From an uncultured bacterium (lineage in GTDB: Bacteria > Bacillota_A > Clostridia > Lachnospirales > Lachnospiraceae), in the NCBI GenBank assembly GCA_905215045.1, contig CAJMOO010000039.1, forward strand, positions 1 through 16,920: DNA of 16,920 nucleotides, in the 5' to 3' direction. Positions 7,808-13,981 of the stretch are shown in pieces (positions within the stretch are counted from its first letter, which is position 1; every line of letters begins with the position of its first letter). The notes beneath the pieces are model-generated. The model ran no database searches. It worked only from the letters and a program-made list of their open reading frames with translations, and was not told where the DNA came from. The position numbers and the translations under genes are program-made.

Positions 7808-8782
7808 ATGAGCAAGGAAAATTGCGAGAGCAAAGCACGTAAAAAGATCGCTGCATCCATTGGAGTAACACCGGAAGAGATTTATTTCACATCAGGAAGA
7901 GCAGATGGACACTTAAAAGCTTTAAAAGCTGTAGTGAAAGCATCAAAAAAAGCACGTCCTCATGTGATCATCACGACGATGGAAGATCCAGAAGTATTGG
8001 ATGAATGTTCCAGACTAGAACGAAAAGATGCTGTTGTGACATATTTAGATCCGATCACAACCGGCCGTGTAGAAGTAGCAATGATCGAAAATGAACTGAA
8101 AGAAAACACAGAACTGATTTCAGTGACAGCAGCAAACTGCCAGACAGGAACTTCTGAGCCATTTACAGGAATCGGAACAATGACATCAGAGAAAGGTGTG
8201 ATCTTCCACACAGATGCAGCATTTGCATTTGGAAAAATGCCGATCAATGTAGAAAGAAGTCATATTGATCTGCTGACAGCAGATGCATCTTATTTTGGAG
8301 GTCCTGAAAATGCAGGATTTTTATATGTAAGAAAGAGCACAGGAGCTGGAGAATATGTGTCAGAAACTGCATTAAGCGAAGAAACATTAACAGTGATGTC
8401 AGATATGGCAGAAAGTTTAGCAGCAAAGGCAACAACATTTATGGAAGAAATCCGTCCAGTCAGAAATCATATGTGTGAACGTATTTTTGCTGAGATTGAA
8501 GATGTAGAATTGAATGGACACAAAGATCATCATCTCACCAATCATTTAAATATCAGAATCAAAAATGTATCTGCAGCAGTTGTACAGAAAGCTTTGAAAG
8601 AAGAAGGAATTGAAGCAGGAATCGGAACAAATTCTAACATTCTTGCAGCAATCGGAAGAAGTAAAGCTGAAAGTGCAGAATCCGTTTCATTCTCATTGAA
8701 AGCAGGAACAACGATGGAAGACGCAGACAAGATCGTTGACAGCTTAAAAGAGATCGTGACAGGAGAAAGAACTGTATTATAA
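7808..8782 (+). CDS. NifS/IscS-fold (class V aminotransferase-like) protein, apparent pseudoenzyme
   Basis: A 324-residue protein with the fold signature of class V aminotransferases/cysteine desulfurases but about 50-60 residues short at the N-terminus; family members begin with a YLDNNATT-type strand that is absent. Landmarks align well: EEIYFTSG (24-30), ITTMEDPEVL (55-64, where desulfurases have EHPAVL), TAANCQTGT (107-115, normally HANNEVGT) and FHTDAAFAFGK (133-143), whose Asp136 keeps the PLP-pyridine aspartate. The usual SGHKLYGPKG segment reads ADASYFGGPENAG here (158-170), so the PLP-binding lysine is gone. The loop carrying the catalytic cysteine is deleted near GIGTNSNILAAIG (271-283). 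It is unlikely to be a desulfurase. The frame is intact, with a perfect GGAGG site and strong promoter, so it appears maintained. It is followed 34 bases later by the VOC gene. Confidence 0.8.
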   Translation: MSKENCESKARKKIAASIGVTPEEIYFTSGRADGHLKALKAVVKASKKARPHVIITTMEDPEVLDECSRLERKDAVVTYLDPITTGRVEVAMIENELKENTELISVTAANCQTGTSEPFTGIGTMTSEKGVIFHTDAAFAFGKMPINVERSHIDLLTADASYFGGPENAGFLYVRKSTGAGEYVSETALSEETLTVMSDMAESLAAKATTFMEEIRPVRNHMCERIFAEIEDVELNGHKDHHLTNHLNIRIKNVSAAVVQKALKEEGIEAGIGTNSNILAAIGRSKAESAESVSFSLKAGTTMEDADKIVDSLKEIVTGERTVL

Positions 8783-8816
8783 AACAATAAAATCACCTAA
8801 AAAAGGAGTCAAACAA

Positions 8817-9212
8817 ATGTTAAATTTACCTATGGATCATATCGGACTTCATTGTTCTGATGTAGAATTAAACGCAAAATGGTATCAGGAAGAATTAGGA
8901 TTTAAAGTTGCAGGAAAATTCCCTGGAATGGGCGGAAGAAATGTATATTTCCTTGAAAATCCTCAGGATGGAAAAATGTATGAAATCTCTCAGAGAGACC
9001 AGCTTCCAGGAGGTGCAACAACAAGAATCGACCATATCGCATATCGCTCATCTGATCTTGAAAAAGATTATGAATATTGCAAAACAAACGGATATAAGAT
9101 CGTATCAGACGGAATTGAGACAAGCCTTAACTTCTGGGAAAAAGGATCTCGCTGCTTCAAGATTGAAAGTGCTTGTGGAGAAGTGATTGAAATTTGTCAG
9201 AAGATTAAATAG
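8817..9212 (+). CDS. VOC-superfamily (glyoxalase I-like) protein
   Basis: A 131-residue single-chain VOC protein with two beta-alpha-beta-beta-beta halves. It starts MDHIGLHCSD and repeats as IDHIAYRSSD in the second half. The four metal positions of glyoxalase I are filled: His8, Glu56, His73 and Glu125 (EVIEIC), so it can probably bind a divalent metal. The length suits lactoylglutathione lyase-like or methylmalonyl-CoA epimerase-like members, but the substrate cannot be read from the sequence. It lies 34 bases after the NifS-like gene behind AAGGAG, and the two share a promoter and a terminator, so a common function is likely but unknown. Confidence 0.87.
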   Translation: MLNLPMDHIGLHCSDVELNAKWYQEELGFKVAGKFPGMGGRNVYFLENPQDGKMYEISQRDQLPGGATTRIDHIAYRSSDLEKDYEYCKTNGYKIVSDGIETSLNFWEKGSRCFKIESACGEVIEICQKIK

Positions 9213-9229
9213 TTTCGATAAGACAAGTT

Positions 9230-9285
9230 TTAAATAAAGAAACGCTAGTTTAGACAGTTGTTAAAACTAGCGTTTCTTTATTTAA
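9230..9285. terminator. Long inverted-repeat terminator, potentially bidirectional
   Basis: A perfect stem of 22 bp pairs 9230-9251 with 9264-9285 around a 12-base loop; its core is AAATAAAGAAACGCTAGTTT. The outer part gives A-rich 5' and T-rich 3' sides, so it can end transcription of the VOC operon and also block transcription from the other side. Confidence 0.85.
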
Positions 9286-9340
9286 TGTGCACCCGGTGGG
9301 GAATGTTTCTAAATTTTTTAGGATAAAAAGCGGGAATCCT

Positions 9341-9357
9341 CGGTAATTCAATTGCCG
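9341..9357. repeat. Palindrome copy A (CGGTAATTCAATTGCCG)
   Basis: Eight-base arms around a single C, with one G.T pair. It matches copy B at 9591-9607 in 16 of 17 bases, with CT before both. Confidence 0.75.
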
Positions 9358-9390
9358 CAGATGAAAGCGCGTAACCACAGGTTACATTGG

Positions 9391-9414
9391 AGACTTTAAC
9401 GTCTCCTCTTTTTT
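9391..9414 (+). terminator. Rho-independent terminator
   Basis: A 6-bp GC-containing stem GGAGAC/GTCTCC with a TTTAAC loop is followed by TCTTTTTT. It insulates the SOS-type promoter beginning at 9428 from anything upstream. Confidence 0.75.
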
Positions 9415-9427
9415 GAATTTTTAAATA

Positions 9428-9439
9428 GAACACTTGTTC
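9428..9439 (+). promoter_or_regulatory. LexA-type SOS box (GAAC-N4-GTTC)
   Basis: GAACACTTGTTC fits the Gram-positive LexA operator core GAAC-N4-GTTC seen in Bacillus and clostridia. Its right half overlaps the -35 hexamer of the promoter at 9434-9462, the usual position for repression. The nearest intact SOS-type genes downstream are uvrB and uvrA. Confidence 0.7.
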
Positions 9440-9462
9440 TTTTCTTGGAGATGTGGTACACT
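9434..9462 (+). promoter_or_regulatory. Sigma-A-type promoter under the SOS box
   Basis: TTGTTC (9434-9439) and TACACT (9457-9462) are separated by exactly 17 bases. Transcription would start near 9469, followed by an AAGGA ribosome-binding-like sequence but no lasting open frame: ATG at 9470 stops after 8 codons. It reads toward the MarR fragment, tnpB and uvrBA. Confidence 0.7.
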
Positions 9463-9489
9463 ATGTGTATGAAGGAAAATTTAATTCAT

Positions 9490-9640
9490 TCCTGATCATA
9501 AAAGTAGCTGTGTAACCTCAAAAAGGTAGCAGTAAAGGTGTCATGGACGCACCCAGAATCTGTATGGCGAAGCCATATATATCTGATGCTCGGTAATTCA
9601 ATTACCGATGTAGTTCACTTCACTGGGTATAATGTCATAA
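9490..9640 (+). other. Gene-free structured stretch, possible left end of the IS200/IS605-type element
   Basis: This stretch carries an ACCT/AGGT stem near 9507-9519, a TATGGC/GCCATA hairpin (9563-9577, GAA loop) and the perfect palindrome CGGTAATT-C-AATTACCG (9591-9607). IS200/IS605 elements carry subterminal hairpins at their left end that the Y1 transposase recognises, and this lies upstream of the transposase remnant in the right orientation. The exact tip is not visible. A TATAAT at 9628-9633 lies just before the next ORF but lacks a good -35. Confidence 0.4.
9591..9607. repeat. Palindrome copy B (CGGTAATTCAATTACCG)
   Basis: A perfect 8-base inverted repeat around a single C. It lies exactly 250 bases from copy A, in the same orientation. 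Confidence 0.8.
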
Positions 9641-9925
9641 ATGGTTGACAAAGCAGAAATAGTAAAGATCAGAAAATCAACAATATCCCATGTTTCAACT
9701 TCGTTAAAGAAATTGGAAAACAAAGGACTTGTTGAAAAAATACAAAGTAAAGACAATAAAAAGCATATTGAAATTATTTTGTTAGATAAGGCAGAACTGA
9801 TCATAGAAGCAGGACATAACGCACAAAAACAGTTTGCAAAAAATGTTTTAAGTGGATTAACAGAAGAAAAACAGGTCTGTATCAATATATTTGACAAGAT
9901 CTGTAATAATGCAGAAGAACATTGA
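9641..9925 (+). pseudogene. MarR-family regulator, C-terminal fragment
   Basis: An open frame of 94 codons encodes the second half of a MarR-type regulator. It starts within the DNA-binding helix-turn-helix (about residues 5-30, AEIVKIRKSTISHVSTSLKK), runs through the wing (LVEKIQSKDNKKHIEIILL) and ends with the C-terminal helices. The N-terminal dimerisation helices and the first part of the winged-helix domain, about 45-50 residues, are missing; a stop codon directly precedes the ATG and no good ribosome binding site is present. The homology appears to begin around 9654, so the first few codons may come from the neighbouring element. The stop overlaps the start of the transposase remnant, so this fragment sits where the 5' two-thirds of tnpA would be expected. 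It may be translated but is unlikely to dimerise normally. Confidence 0.65.
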
Positions 9926-10089
9926 AAAGTATCAGTGCAATTGAAATGTTCAAGGCATATCCACAATTAAAACAGTTCTACTCTCGTTGTGGAGTATTAT
10001 GGTCAAGAGGATATTTTGTATCTACCGTAGGTCATATAAGTGAAGCTACAGTAAAGAAATACATCGAGGAACAGAAAGATCATGAGTGA
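9922..10089 (+). pseudogene. tnpA: IS200-type Y1 transposase TnpA, C-terminal remnant
   Basis: The frame from 9922 to the TGA at 10089 reads 55 residues that match the end of IS200/IS605 TnpA proteins: LKSISAIEMFKAYP, then WSRGYFVSTVG, then a final helix KKYIEEQ. Tyr47 of the fragment is the probable nucleophile of the last helix. The N-terminal part with the HUH metal motif is absent, so the fragment cannot transpose by itself. The only internal ATG is at 9946 and there is no ribosome binding site. Its stop overlaps the tnpB start by 8 bases (ATGAGTGA), the normal tnpA-tnpB junction, which shows the two belonged to one element. It is too short to appear in ordinary ORF lists. Confidence 0.8.
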
Positions 10090-11692
10090 CGAAGAATACA
10101 AGAAACTTCTGAAACAATATCATAAACTTTCTGACAGGCATATCTTAGTTGTAGAAACTGATATGCCTTATCCTGATGTTCTGAAAGTCGTGGCTCTTTC
10201 TGATAAAATCCGCAAAGCTGGCAACGAGCTTGTTAGTCTTATGAGAAAGAATTACGACCAGCTCATGCGTACCAAGAAATATCGTAAACTACTAAAACTG
10301 TACGGCAATACTGAGGATAAGGACAAACGTAAAGCTCTCGCTGATCAGCTCAATGATATGCAGAAATCTTATAATGTTACATGGGATCTCTGCAGGACAT
10401 CTATGATTCCTATAGGCAAGAAATATAGTATAGATGCGGTGTTTGCTCTTACAAAAGCCGAAGATATATGGCGAGGTATGGAAAAATGCCTTTATGATAA
10501 CGGTAAGACCACACATTTCTCAAAATACGGAGAATTACCATGTATCAGAGCAAAACAGATAAATCGTGGTATTCCGATGTTTGTTGAGGATGGGAAACTT
10601 CGATTCAAACTTAGAAAGATGCAATTCGGGATTCAAGTCAACGACAGGTTTCAGTCTGATGAAGTTAACGCCGTTTTGTCTTATCTTGAGAATCCTGACA
10701 AGATGGATGCTGATGCTGTCAATACGCTTATAGAAGAAGCCTGTTGTATAGATACTTACAGACCTTGCTATGCTACTCTTGTTCCAAGGTTGATAAGAGG
10801 TAAGTACAGAGTATATCTGCATCTGACAATAGAAGGCAAAGCTAAGCCTAAATATGATAGATCCGGCAATCCAAGACATAAATACGGTAAAGGCATGATA
10901 GGTGCTGATATAGGAACGCAGACAGTTGCCTATACTTCTGATACTGAAGTCGGACTGAAGAACCTTTCAGAGCGTGGCAACAGCATACAGACTTCTGAAC
11001 GCAAGGAACGCTTATATTATCGTGCTATGGACAGGAGTAGACGGGCAACCAATCCACAGAATTACAATCCTGACGGCACGATCAAGAAAGGTAAAAAGAC
11101 TTGGAAATATTCTGATCGTTACAAGAAGCTGAAAGCCAAACACGCTGAATTATGCCGTATAAATGCAGTAAATAAACAGATTGCAATAAACGAAGATGCT
11201 AACTATCTGCGAAGTCTTGGAGATACATTCGTCACAGAATCTAAAAATGCAAGCAAGCTGATGAAACGGGCTAAGAAGACTACTGTTAATAGCAAAGGCA
11301 GATTTAATAAGAAAAAGCGCTTTGGAAAATCTATAAAGAATCGTTGCCCGTCTGGATTTCAAACTACTGTTGAAAAGAAATTCAAAGTCACAGGCGGCGC
11401 ATATATAGAAGTTCCGAATAATTATAGAGCAAGCCAGTACGACCACACGGCAGATGACTACATTAAGAAAAAGCTGTCTGATAGGCTCTACAGACTTCGA
11501 GACGGAACATTGGTACAAAGAGATTGGTATTCATCATTTTTGCTCTATTGTTACGACTACAGAACGCAGGATATAGACAAAGATAAATGTATTACAGATT
11601 TCGGCAGGTGCTATGACAAAGAAAAAGCCCTAATTGCATGGATTAAGGCTAATCATATCAAAATACTAAACAGTGGAATTAAAGTAGCTTAA
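10082..11692 (+). CDS. tnpB: TnpB-like RNA-guided RuvC nuclease (IS200/IS605 OrfB family), without zinc ribbon
   Basis: A 536-residue protein, longer than the common 370-420-residue TnpB. The N-terminal half is helical and basic, and the C-terminal half is a RuvC-type nuclease. Catalytic positions can be placed at Asp276 (GADIGTQTVAY), Glu386 (TFVTESKNA) and Asp481 (VQRDWYSSFL), so all three acidic residues are kept. The CxxC...CxxC zinc ribbon normally between the second and third motifs is missing; that region reads ASQYDHTADDYIKKKLSDR (450-468). A basic segment (about 395-420, KKRFGKS) precedes it. TnpB proteins use an omega-RNA from the element's right end to cut DNA matching the flanking guide, helping keep the element. 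It starts inside the end of the tnpA remnant; GAGGAA lies 11 bases upstream. The frame is intact, so activity is possible. Confidence 0.85.
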   Translation: MSDEEYKKLLKQYHKLSDRHILVVETDMPYPDVLKVVALSDKIRKAGNELVSLMRKNYDQLMRTKKYRKLLKLYGNTEDKDKRKALADQLNDMQKSYNVTWDLCRTSMIPIGKKYSIDAVFALTKAEDIWRGMEKCLYDNGKTTHFSKYGELPCIRAKQINRGIPMFVEDGKLRFKLRKMQFGIQVNDRFQSDEVNAVLSYLENPDKMDADAVNTLIEEACCIDTYRPCYATLVPRLIRGKYRVYLHLTIEGKAKPKYDRSGNPRHKYGKGMIGADIGTQTVAYTSDTEVGLKNLSERGNSIQTSERKERLYYRAMDRSRRATNPQNYNPDGTIKKGKKTWKYSDRYKKLKAKHAELCRINAVNKQIAINEDANYLRSLGDTFVTESKNASKLMKRAKKTTVNSKGRFNKKKRFGKSIKNRCPSGFQTTVEKKFKVTGGAYIEVPNNYRASQYDHTADDYIKKKLSDRLYRLRDGTLVQRDWYSSFLLYCYDYRTQDIDKDKCITDFGRCYDKEKALIAWIKANHIKILNSGIKVA

Positions 11693-11885
11693 CAACTAAA
11701 TGTTAGGGAGATTGACTGTACTTCCTTGTCGTAAGACAGAAATTTACCGCTAATGTGGTCGTAGGACTGCTTGGTAATAAAAGTCCTGATTCAAACAGAT
11801 TTACACTTGTAACTCCAAAGCCTGAAAATGGTGTACGATTACAAGCTACACTTGGCAATCAGAACCCCACGGGCTTGCCCGTGGG
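11693..11885 (+). ncRNA. Candidate omega-RNA scaffold / IS right end downstream of tnpB
   Basis: This gene-free stretch directly after tnpB has ordered pairings: AGGACT (11763-11768) with AGTCCT (11782-11787), CTTGTAA (11806-11812) with TTACAAG (11839-11845), and a terminal hairpin of nine perfect GC-rich pairs (11866-11885, CCCACGGGC-TT-GCCCGTGGG). In IS200/IS605 elements the omega-RNA overlaps the tnpB 3' end and finishes at the right end, and the next 16-20 bases serve as guide. The layout fits, but the exact cleavage site and RNA ends are not visible. Confidence 0.6.
11866..11885 (+). repeat. Right-end hairpin of the IS200/IS605-type element
   Basis: A perfect 9-bp inverted repeat with a TT loop, typical of subterminal right-end hairpins. 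It is not followed by a T-tract, so it should not stop transcription into uvrB. Confidence 0.75.
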
Positions 11886-11944
11886 AGCAGTCAGAATCAT
11901 GCATAGATGAAAAGATAAGAGATATTTCATAAGGGAGAAGTTAT

Positions 11945-13933
11945 ATGGATCATTTTGAATTAGTATCAGAATATGAGCCAACTGGGGATCAGCCACAGGC
12001 GATCGAGAAGCTGACCAAAGGATTTCAAGATGGGAATCAGTTTGAGACGCTTCTTGGAGTGACTGGTTCAGGTAAGACATTTACAATGGCGAATATTATA
12101 CAGAATTTGAATAAACCGACATTGATCTTGGCACATAATAAGACGTTAGCAGCACAGTTATATAGTGAGTTTAAGGCGTTTTTTCCACATAACGCCGTGG
12201 AATATTTTGTCTCCTATTATGATTATTATCAGCCAGAGGCCTATGTTCCATCTACCGATACTTATATAGAGAAGGATTCATCGGTCAATGATGAGATTGA
12301 TAAATTACGACATAGCGCGACAGCAGCATTGATCGAGAGAAAAGATGTGATCGTTGTATCTAGTGTTTCCTGCATTTATGGAATTGGTAGCAAAGAAAGC
12401 TATTCAGAGATGATGATCTCTTTAAGACCAGGGATGATAAAGGACAGAGACGAGGTGATTGATGACCTGATCAATATTCAGTACGTAAGAAGCGAACTTG
12501 ACTTTAAGAGAGGTACTTTCAGAGTTAAAGGGGATGTGTTGGAGATCCTTCCGGTTTCTACATTTGAAGATGCAGTCAGAGTTGAATTTTTTGGAGATGA
12601 GATTGATCGTATTGTGGAATTTGATGTTTTGACAGGTGAAGTAAAGAGAAGCTTGAATTTCGTGGCAATATTCCCGGCATCACATTATGTTGTACCACAG
12701 GAACAGATTGAACGTGCGATCAAAGGGATTAAGGAAGAACTTGCTGAGCAGGTGACATATTTTAAAGAACATGATCAGCTGATCGAAGCACAGAGAATTG
12801 CAGAGCGAACGAATTTTGATATTGAAATGTTAAGAGAAACAGGATTTTGTTCTGGGATTGAGAACTACTCCAGACATTTAGCAGGATTAGAACCAGGACA
12901 GCCGCCAAGTACGTTAATTGATTTCTTTGGGGATGACTTTTTGATGATCATTGATGAGTCTCATATCACCGTACCACAGATCGGTGGAATGTATGCAGGA
13001 GATCAGTCCAGAAAGTCAACGTTAGTAGATTTTGGATTTCGTTTGCCTTCTGCGAAAGATAACCGTCCTTTGGAATTTGGTGAATTTGAACAGAAGATCG
13101 ATCAGATGTTATTTGTATCTGCAACACCTGGTAAATACGAAGAAGAGCATGAATTATTAAGGGCAGAACAGATCATCAGACCAACAGGTTTACTAGACCC
13201 AGCAATCGATGTACGTCCGGTGGAAGGACAAATTGATGATCTGTTAGGAGAGATTCATAAAGAGACAGACAAAGGCAATAAAGTACTTGTCACAACACTG
13301 ACCAAGCGAATGGCGGAAGAATTGACCGATTATATGCGTGAAGTTGGTATCCGGGTAAAATATTTACATTCAGATATTGATACATTAGAGCGAATTGAGA
13401 TCGTGAGAGATTTGAGAATGGGAGTTTTTGATGTATTGGTTGGAATCAACCTGTTAAGAGAAGGCCTGGATATTCCAGAGATTACATTGGTTGCAATTCT
13501 TGATGCAGATAAAGAGGGATTCTTGCGTTCTGAGACATCTCTTGTGCAGACGATCGGGCGTGCAGCACGTAACAGTGAAGGACATGTTATTATGTATGCA
13601 GATCATATGACAGATTCTATGCATGCAGCGATCACGGAGACAGAACGAAGACGTGAGATTCAGGATGAATATAACAAAGAACATGGAATTACGCCACAGA
13701 CGATCAAGAAAGATATCAGAGATCTGATCAAGATATCTGATGAACATGAAGAGGAAACAGGTGGATATGAAAAAGATATGGAATCCATGTCTAAGAAAGA
13801 ATTAAAAGAAGTGATCGAGCGGTTAAGTAAGAAGATGAATCAGGCAGCAGCAGAATTAAACTTCGAATTGGCTGCACAGCTTAGAGATGAATTAAAAGAA
13901 TTCAAGATCGCATATCAGGAATATGACGATTAA
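11945..13933 (+). CDS. uvrB: Excinuclease ABC subunit B (UvrB)
   Basis: A 662-residue DNA-repair helicase-like protein of normal length. Walker A GVTGSGKT is at 38-45. The damage-probing beta-hairpin region, rich in tyrosines ([12 protein letters not shown], 91-102), follows, and the DESH box is at 337-340. The C-terminal helicase half contains [25 protein letters not shown] and QTIGRAARN. The C-terminal UVR motif (about 620-655, [14 protein letters not shown]) is where UvrA/UvrC bind. UvrB verifies lesions delivered by UvrA and recruits UvrC for incision in nucleotide excision repair. GGGAG lies 8 bases before the start. No good promoter is visible in the 60 bases between the IS right end and the gene, so expression may depend on read-through from upstream, possibly from the SOS-type promoter at 9434. 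Confidence 0.98.
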   Translation: MDHFELVSEYEPTGDQPQAIEKLTKGFQDGNQFETLLGVTGSGKTFTMANIIQNLNKPTLILAHNKTLAAQLYSEFKAFFPHNAVEYFVSYYDYYQPEAYVPSTDTYIEKDSSVNDEIDKLRHSATAALIERKDVIVVSSVSCIYGIGSKESYSEMMISLRPGMIKDRDEVIDDLINIQYVRSELDFKRGTFRVKGDVLEILPVSTFEDAVRVEFFGDEIDRIVEFDVLTGEVKRSLNFVAIFPASHYVVPQEQIERAIKGIKEELAEQVTYFKEHDQLIEAQRIAERTNFDIEMLRETGFCSGIENYSRHLAGLEPGQPPSTLIDFFGDDFLMIIDESHITVPQIGGMYAGDQSRKSTLVDFGFRLPSAKDNRPLEFGEFEQKIDQMLFVSATPGKYEEEHELLRAEQIIRPTGLLDPAIDVRPVEGQIDDLLGEIHKETDKGNKVLVTTLTKRMAEELTDYMREVGIRVKYLHSDIDTLERIEIVRDLRMGVFDVLVGINLLREGLDIPEITLVAILDADKEGFLRSETSLVQTIGRAARNSEGHVIMYADHMTDSMHAAITETERRREIQDEYNKEHGITPQTIKKDIRDLIKISDEHEEETGGYEKDMESMSKKELKEVIERLSKKMNQAAAELNFELAAQLRDELKEFKIAYQEYDD

Positions 13934-13981
13934 AAGAAGAAATACTAAAACTGATGATAGATTAGAATTAGGAGCTTATCA

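Larger units (their letters stand above)
9296..9415 (+). ncRNA. Unassigned structured stretch ending in a Rho-independent terminator
   Basis: Four hairpins follow one another: AGGAT/ATCCT (9320-9324 with 9336-9340), CGGTAATT/AATTGCCG (9341-9357, one G.T pair), GTAACC/GGTTAC (about 9372-9386), and GGAGAC/GTCTCC (about 9391-9408), which leads into TCTTTTTTG. The last is a convincing terminator. The run of stems before it resembles a riboswitch or attenuator leader, or the tail of a small RNA, but it matches no class I recognise. No convincing promoter is seen between 9286 and 9320, and no intact gene directly follows. It may instead be a remnant of an element end, because the second hairpin recurs at 9591. 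Confidence 0.4.
9591..11885 (+). mobile_element. Mosaic IS200/IS605-type element (TnpB-encoding, tnpA truncated)
   Basis: The element is bounded on the left by the palindrome at 9591 (the true tip may be nearer 9490) and on the right by the hairpin at 11866-11885. In order it holds a MarR fragment, a tnpA 3' remnant, an intact tnpB and a structured 3' region. With tnpA broken it is not autonomous; a related transposase elsewhere in the genome could still act on it. It lies between an SOS-type promoter and uvrB, in the same direction as both. No target duplication is expected for this family and none was found. Confidence 0.6.

Noticed and set aside
8908..9186. 92-codon plus-strand frame inside the VOC gene
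   Set aside because: It is out of frame within a clear VOC coding sequence and has no family features.
9470..9496. Eight-codon peptide (MKENLIHS) directly after the SOS-type promoter
   Set aside because: It begins at about the transcription start with no ribosome binding site and stops at once. It could be a broken gene start, but nothing downstream continues its frame.
9284..9640. CRISPR array suggested by repeated palindromes
   Set aside because: Only two copies, 250 bp apart, without regular spacers or cas genes.
9598..9966. 122-codon minus-strand open frame
   Set aside because: It lies opposite the MarR and tnpA remnants, its product is Cys/Ser/Ile/Leu-rich without a recognisable domain, and the plus-strand frames show clear family similarity.
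11866..11885. GC-rich hairpin read as a Rho-independent terminator before uvrB
   Set aside because: No T-tract follows (AGCAGTCAG), and its position after tnpB fits an IS right-end hairpin.
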